Below are positions 39,337-39,715 of a stretch of 39,715 nucleotides of DNA, in pieces. The number at the start of each line of letters is the position of its first letter. Position 1 is the first letter of the stretch. The DNA comes from an uncultured Bacilli bacterium (GTDB lineage Bacteria > Bacillota_I > Bacilli_A > RF39 > UBA660), in contig CANQSO010000007.1 in the NCBI GenBank assembly GCA_947626535.1, forward strand, positions 1 through 39,715, in the 5' to 3' direction. Made by a program: the position numbers and the translations under genes. The notes beneath the pieces are model-generated. The model was not told where the DNA came from. It was given only the letters and a program-made list of their open reading frames with translations, and did not search any database.

Positions 39337-39715
39337 ATGAGTGTATTACAAGAATATGAAAAGATTAGAGAAAATATTGGACCTGAAAAATATGATGCAA
39401 TTGATGAGTATTTAAAGGAAGTTTGCAAAGAAAATAACATTAATAAATATTTTAAAAAAATGAATAAAATAAATTTTTCTTTACCAAATTATAATAATGA
39501 AATAATTAAATTAAAGAATAAATATAATATAATTTTTTTAGATGATGTTTTGTATAAAAAAGAAGAATGGTTAAAATTTGAAATATGGTATAACGAAAAT
39601 CATTTAAAAAGAAATATAGAAATATTAAATACTTGGGCTGTAGATGATGAAGAAATATATTGCAATGCAATTTTATATGAAAATAATAAACAAGTTGCTA
39701 ATATTACTGCTAGTT
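39337..39715 (+). CDS. Hypothetical protein, partial (runs off the window)
   Basis: ATG 39337 follows AAAAGGGGG and opens a frame that continues to the right edge, 126 codons without a stop. The N-terminus is helical (MSVLQEYEKIRENIGPEKYD), then strand-rich with 'KYNIIFLDDVLYKKEEWLKF'. No domain recognised. Its style resembles the small hypothetical genes of the conjugative region, so the element may continue here. Confidence 0.7.
   Translation, partial: MSVLQEYEKIRENIGPEKYDAIDEYLKEVCKENNINKYFKKMNKINFSLPNYNNEIIKLKNKYNIIFLDDVLYKKEEWLKFEIWYNENHLKRNIEILNTWAVDDEEIYCNAILYENNKQVANITAS

Noticed and set aside
1-39715. tRNA, rRNA or known riboswitches
   Set aside because: I searched by eye for cloverleaf, GTTCGA-type loops and conserved riboswitch cores and saw none; a covariance search would be more sensitive.

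Overview
The window is AT-rich DNA from a low-GC Bacillota, probably a gut-associated member of the Bacilli or Erysipelotrichia/RF39-like lineages. The reasons are the very low GC, strong AGGAGG/GGGGG ribosome binding sites, sigma-A-type promoters, Gram-positive surface proteins with sortase signals, and a class B sortase. TGA is used as a stop, mostly inside ATGA start/stop overlaps, and tryptophan is TGG, so the standard bacterial code fits. No taxon can be fixed from the sequence alone. Every gene I accept is on the + strand.

Region 1 (about 90-12,720) is one co-directional surface operon. Three secreted proteins end in almost identical type I dockerins: a transglutaminase-like/BspA-LRR protein, a CAP-domain protein and a propeller-like/Big_2 protein. 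They are followed by a class B sortase, a long ten-repeat Big_2 protein with an N-terminal cohesin and an SPQTG sorting signal, and a small membrane-anchored cohesin protein. Together they look like a self-contained, sortase-anchored cohesin-dockerin complex carrying non-carbohydrase modules.

Region 2 (about 12,830-17,765) is a cargo or defence segment. It holds a LysR-type regulator, an AbiF/AbiD-like HEPN protein (RNFSAH motif) flanked on both sides by copies of the same small hairpin RNA, and a two-gene unit made of an SPL-like radical SAM enzyme and a MazG-like/Nudix protein. Paired TGCAAAATTGCA palindromes sit upstream of the LysR gene, the radical SAM operon and the first promoter of region 3, which suggests one shared regulator.

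Region 3 (about 17,770-38,481) is the core of an integrative conjugative or mobilizable element. It starts with a leader-peptide attenuator, two paralogous ArpU/sigma-like regulators and a small RHH-like protein. A conjugation operon follows behind a structured 5' leader: a thioester-domain/SpaA adhesin, SSB, a VirB2-like pilin, a VirB6-like protein, a small VirB3/PrgI-like membrane protein, VirB4 and an M23 hydrolase. After a terminator comes a block with an XRE protein, a methylase-like protein lacking NPPY, a CHC2/Toprim primase and several unknowns. Next come a convincing oriT (palindromes, a large hairpin and an IncP-like TATCCTG nic core), two RHH accessory proteins and a MOBP-type relaxase. 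No integrase and no VirD4-type coupling protein lies in the window, so the element probably extends past the right edge.

Region 4 (38,482-39,715) holds an HU gene with its own promoter and terminator, a small unknown gene and a partial unknown gene running off the end. I found no rRNA, tRNA, CRISPR array or insertion sequence.
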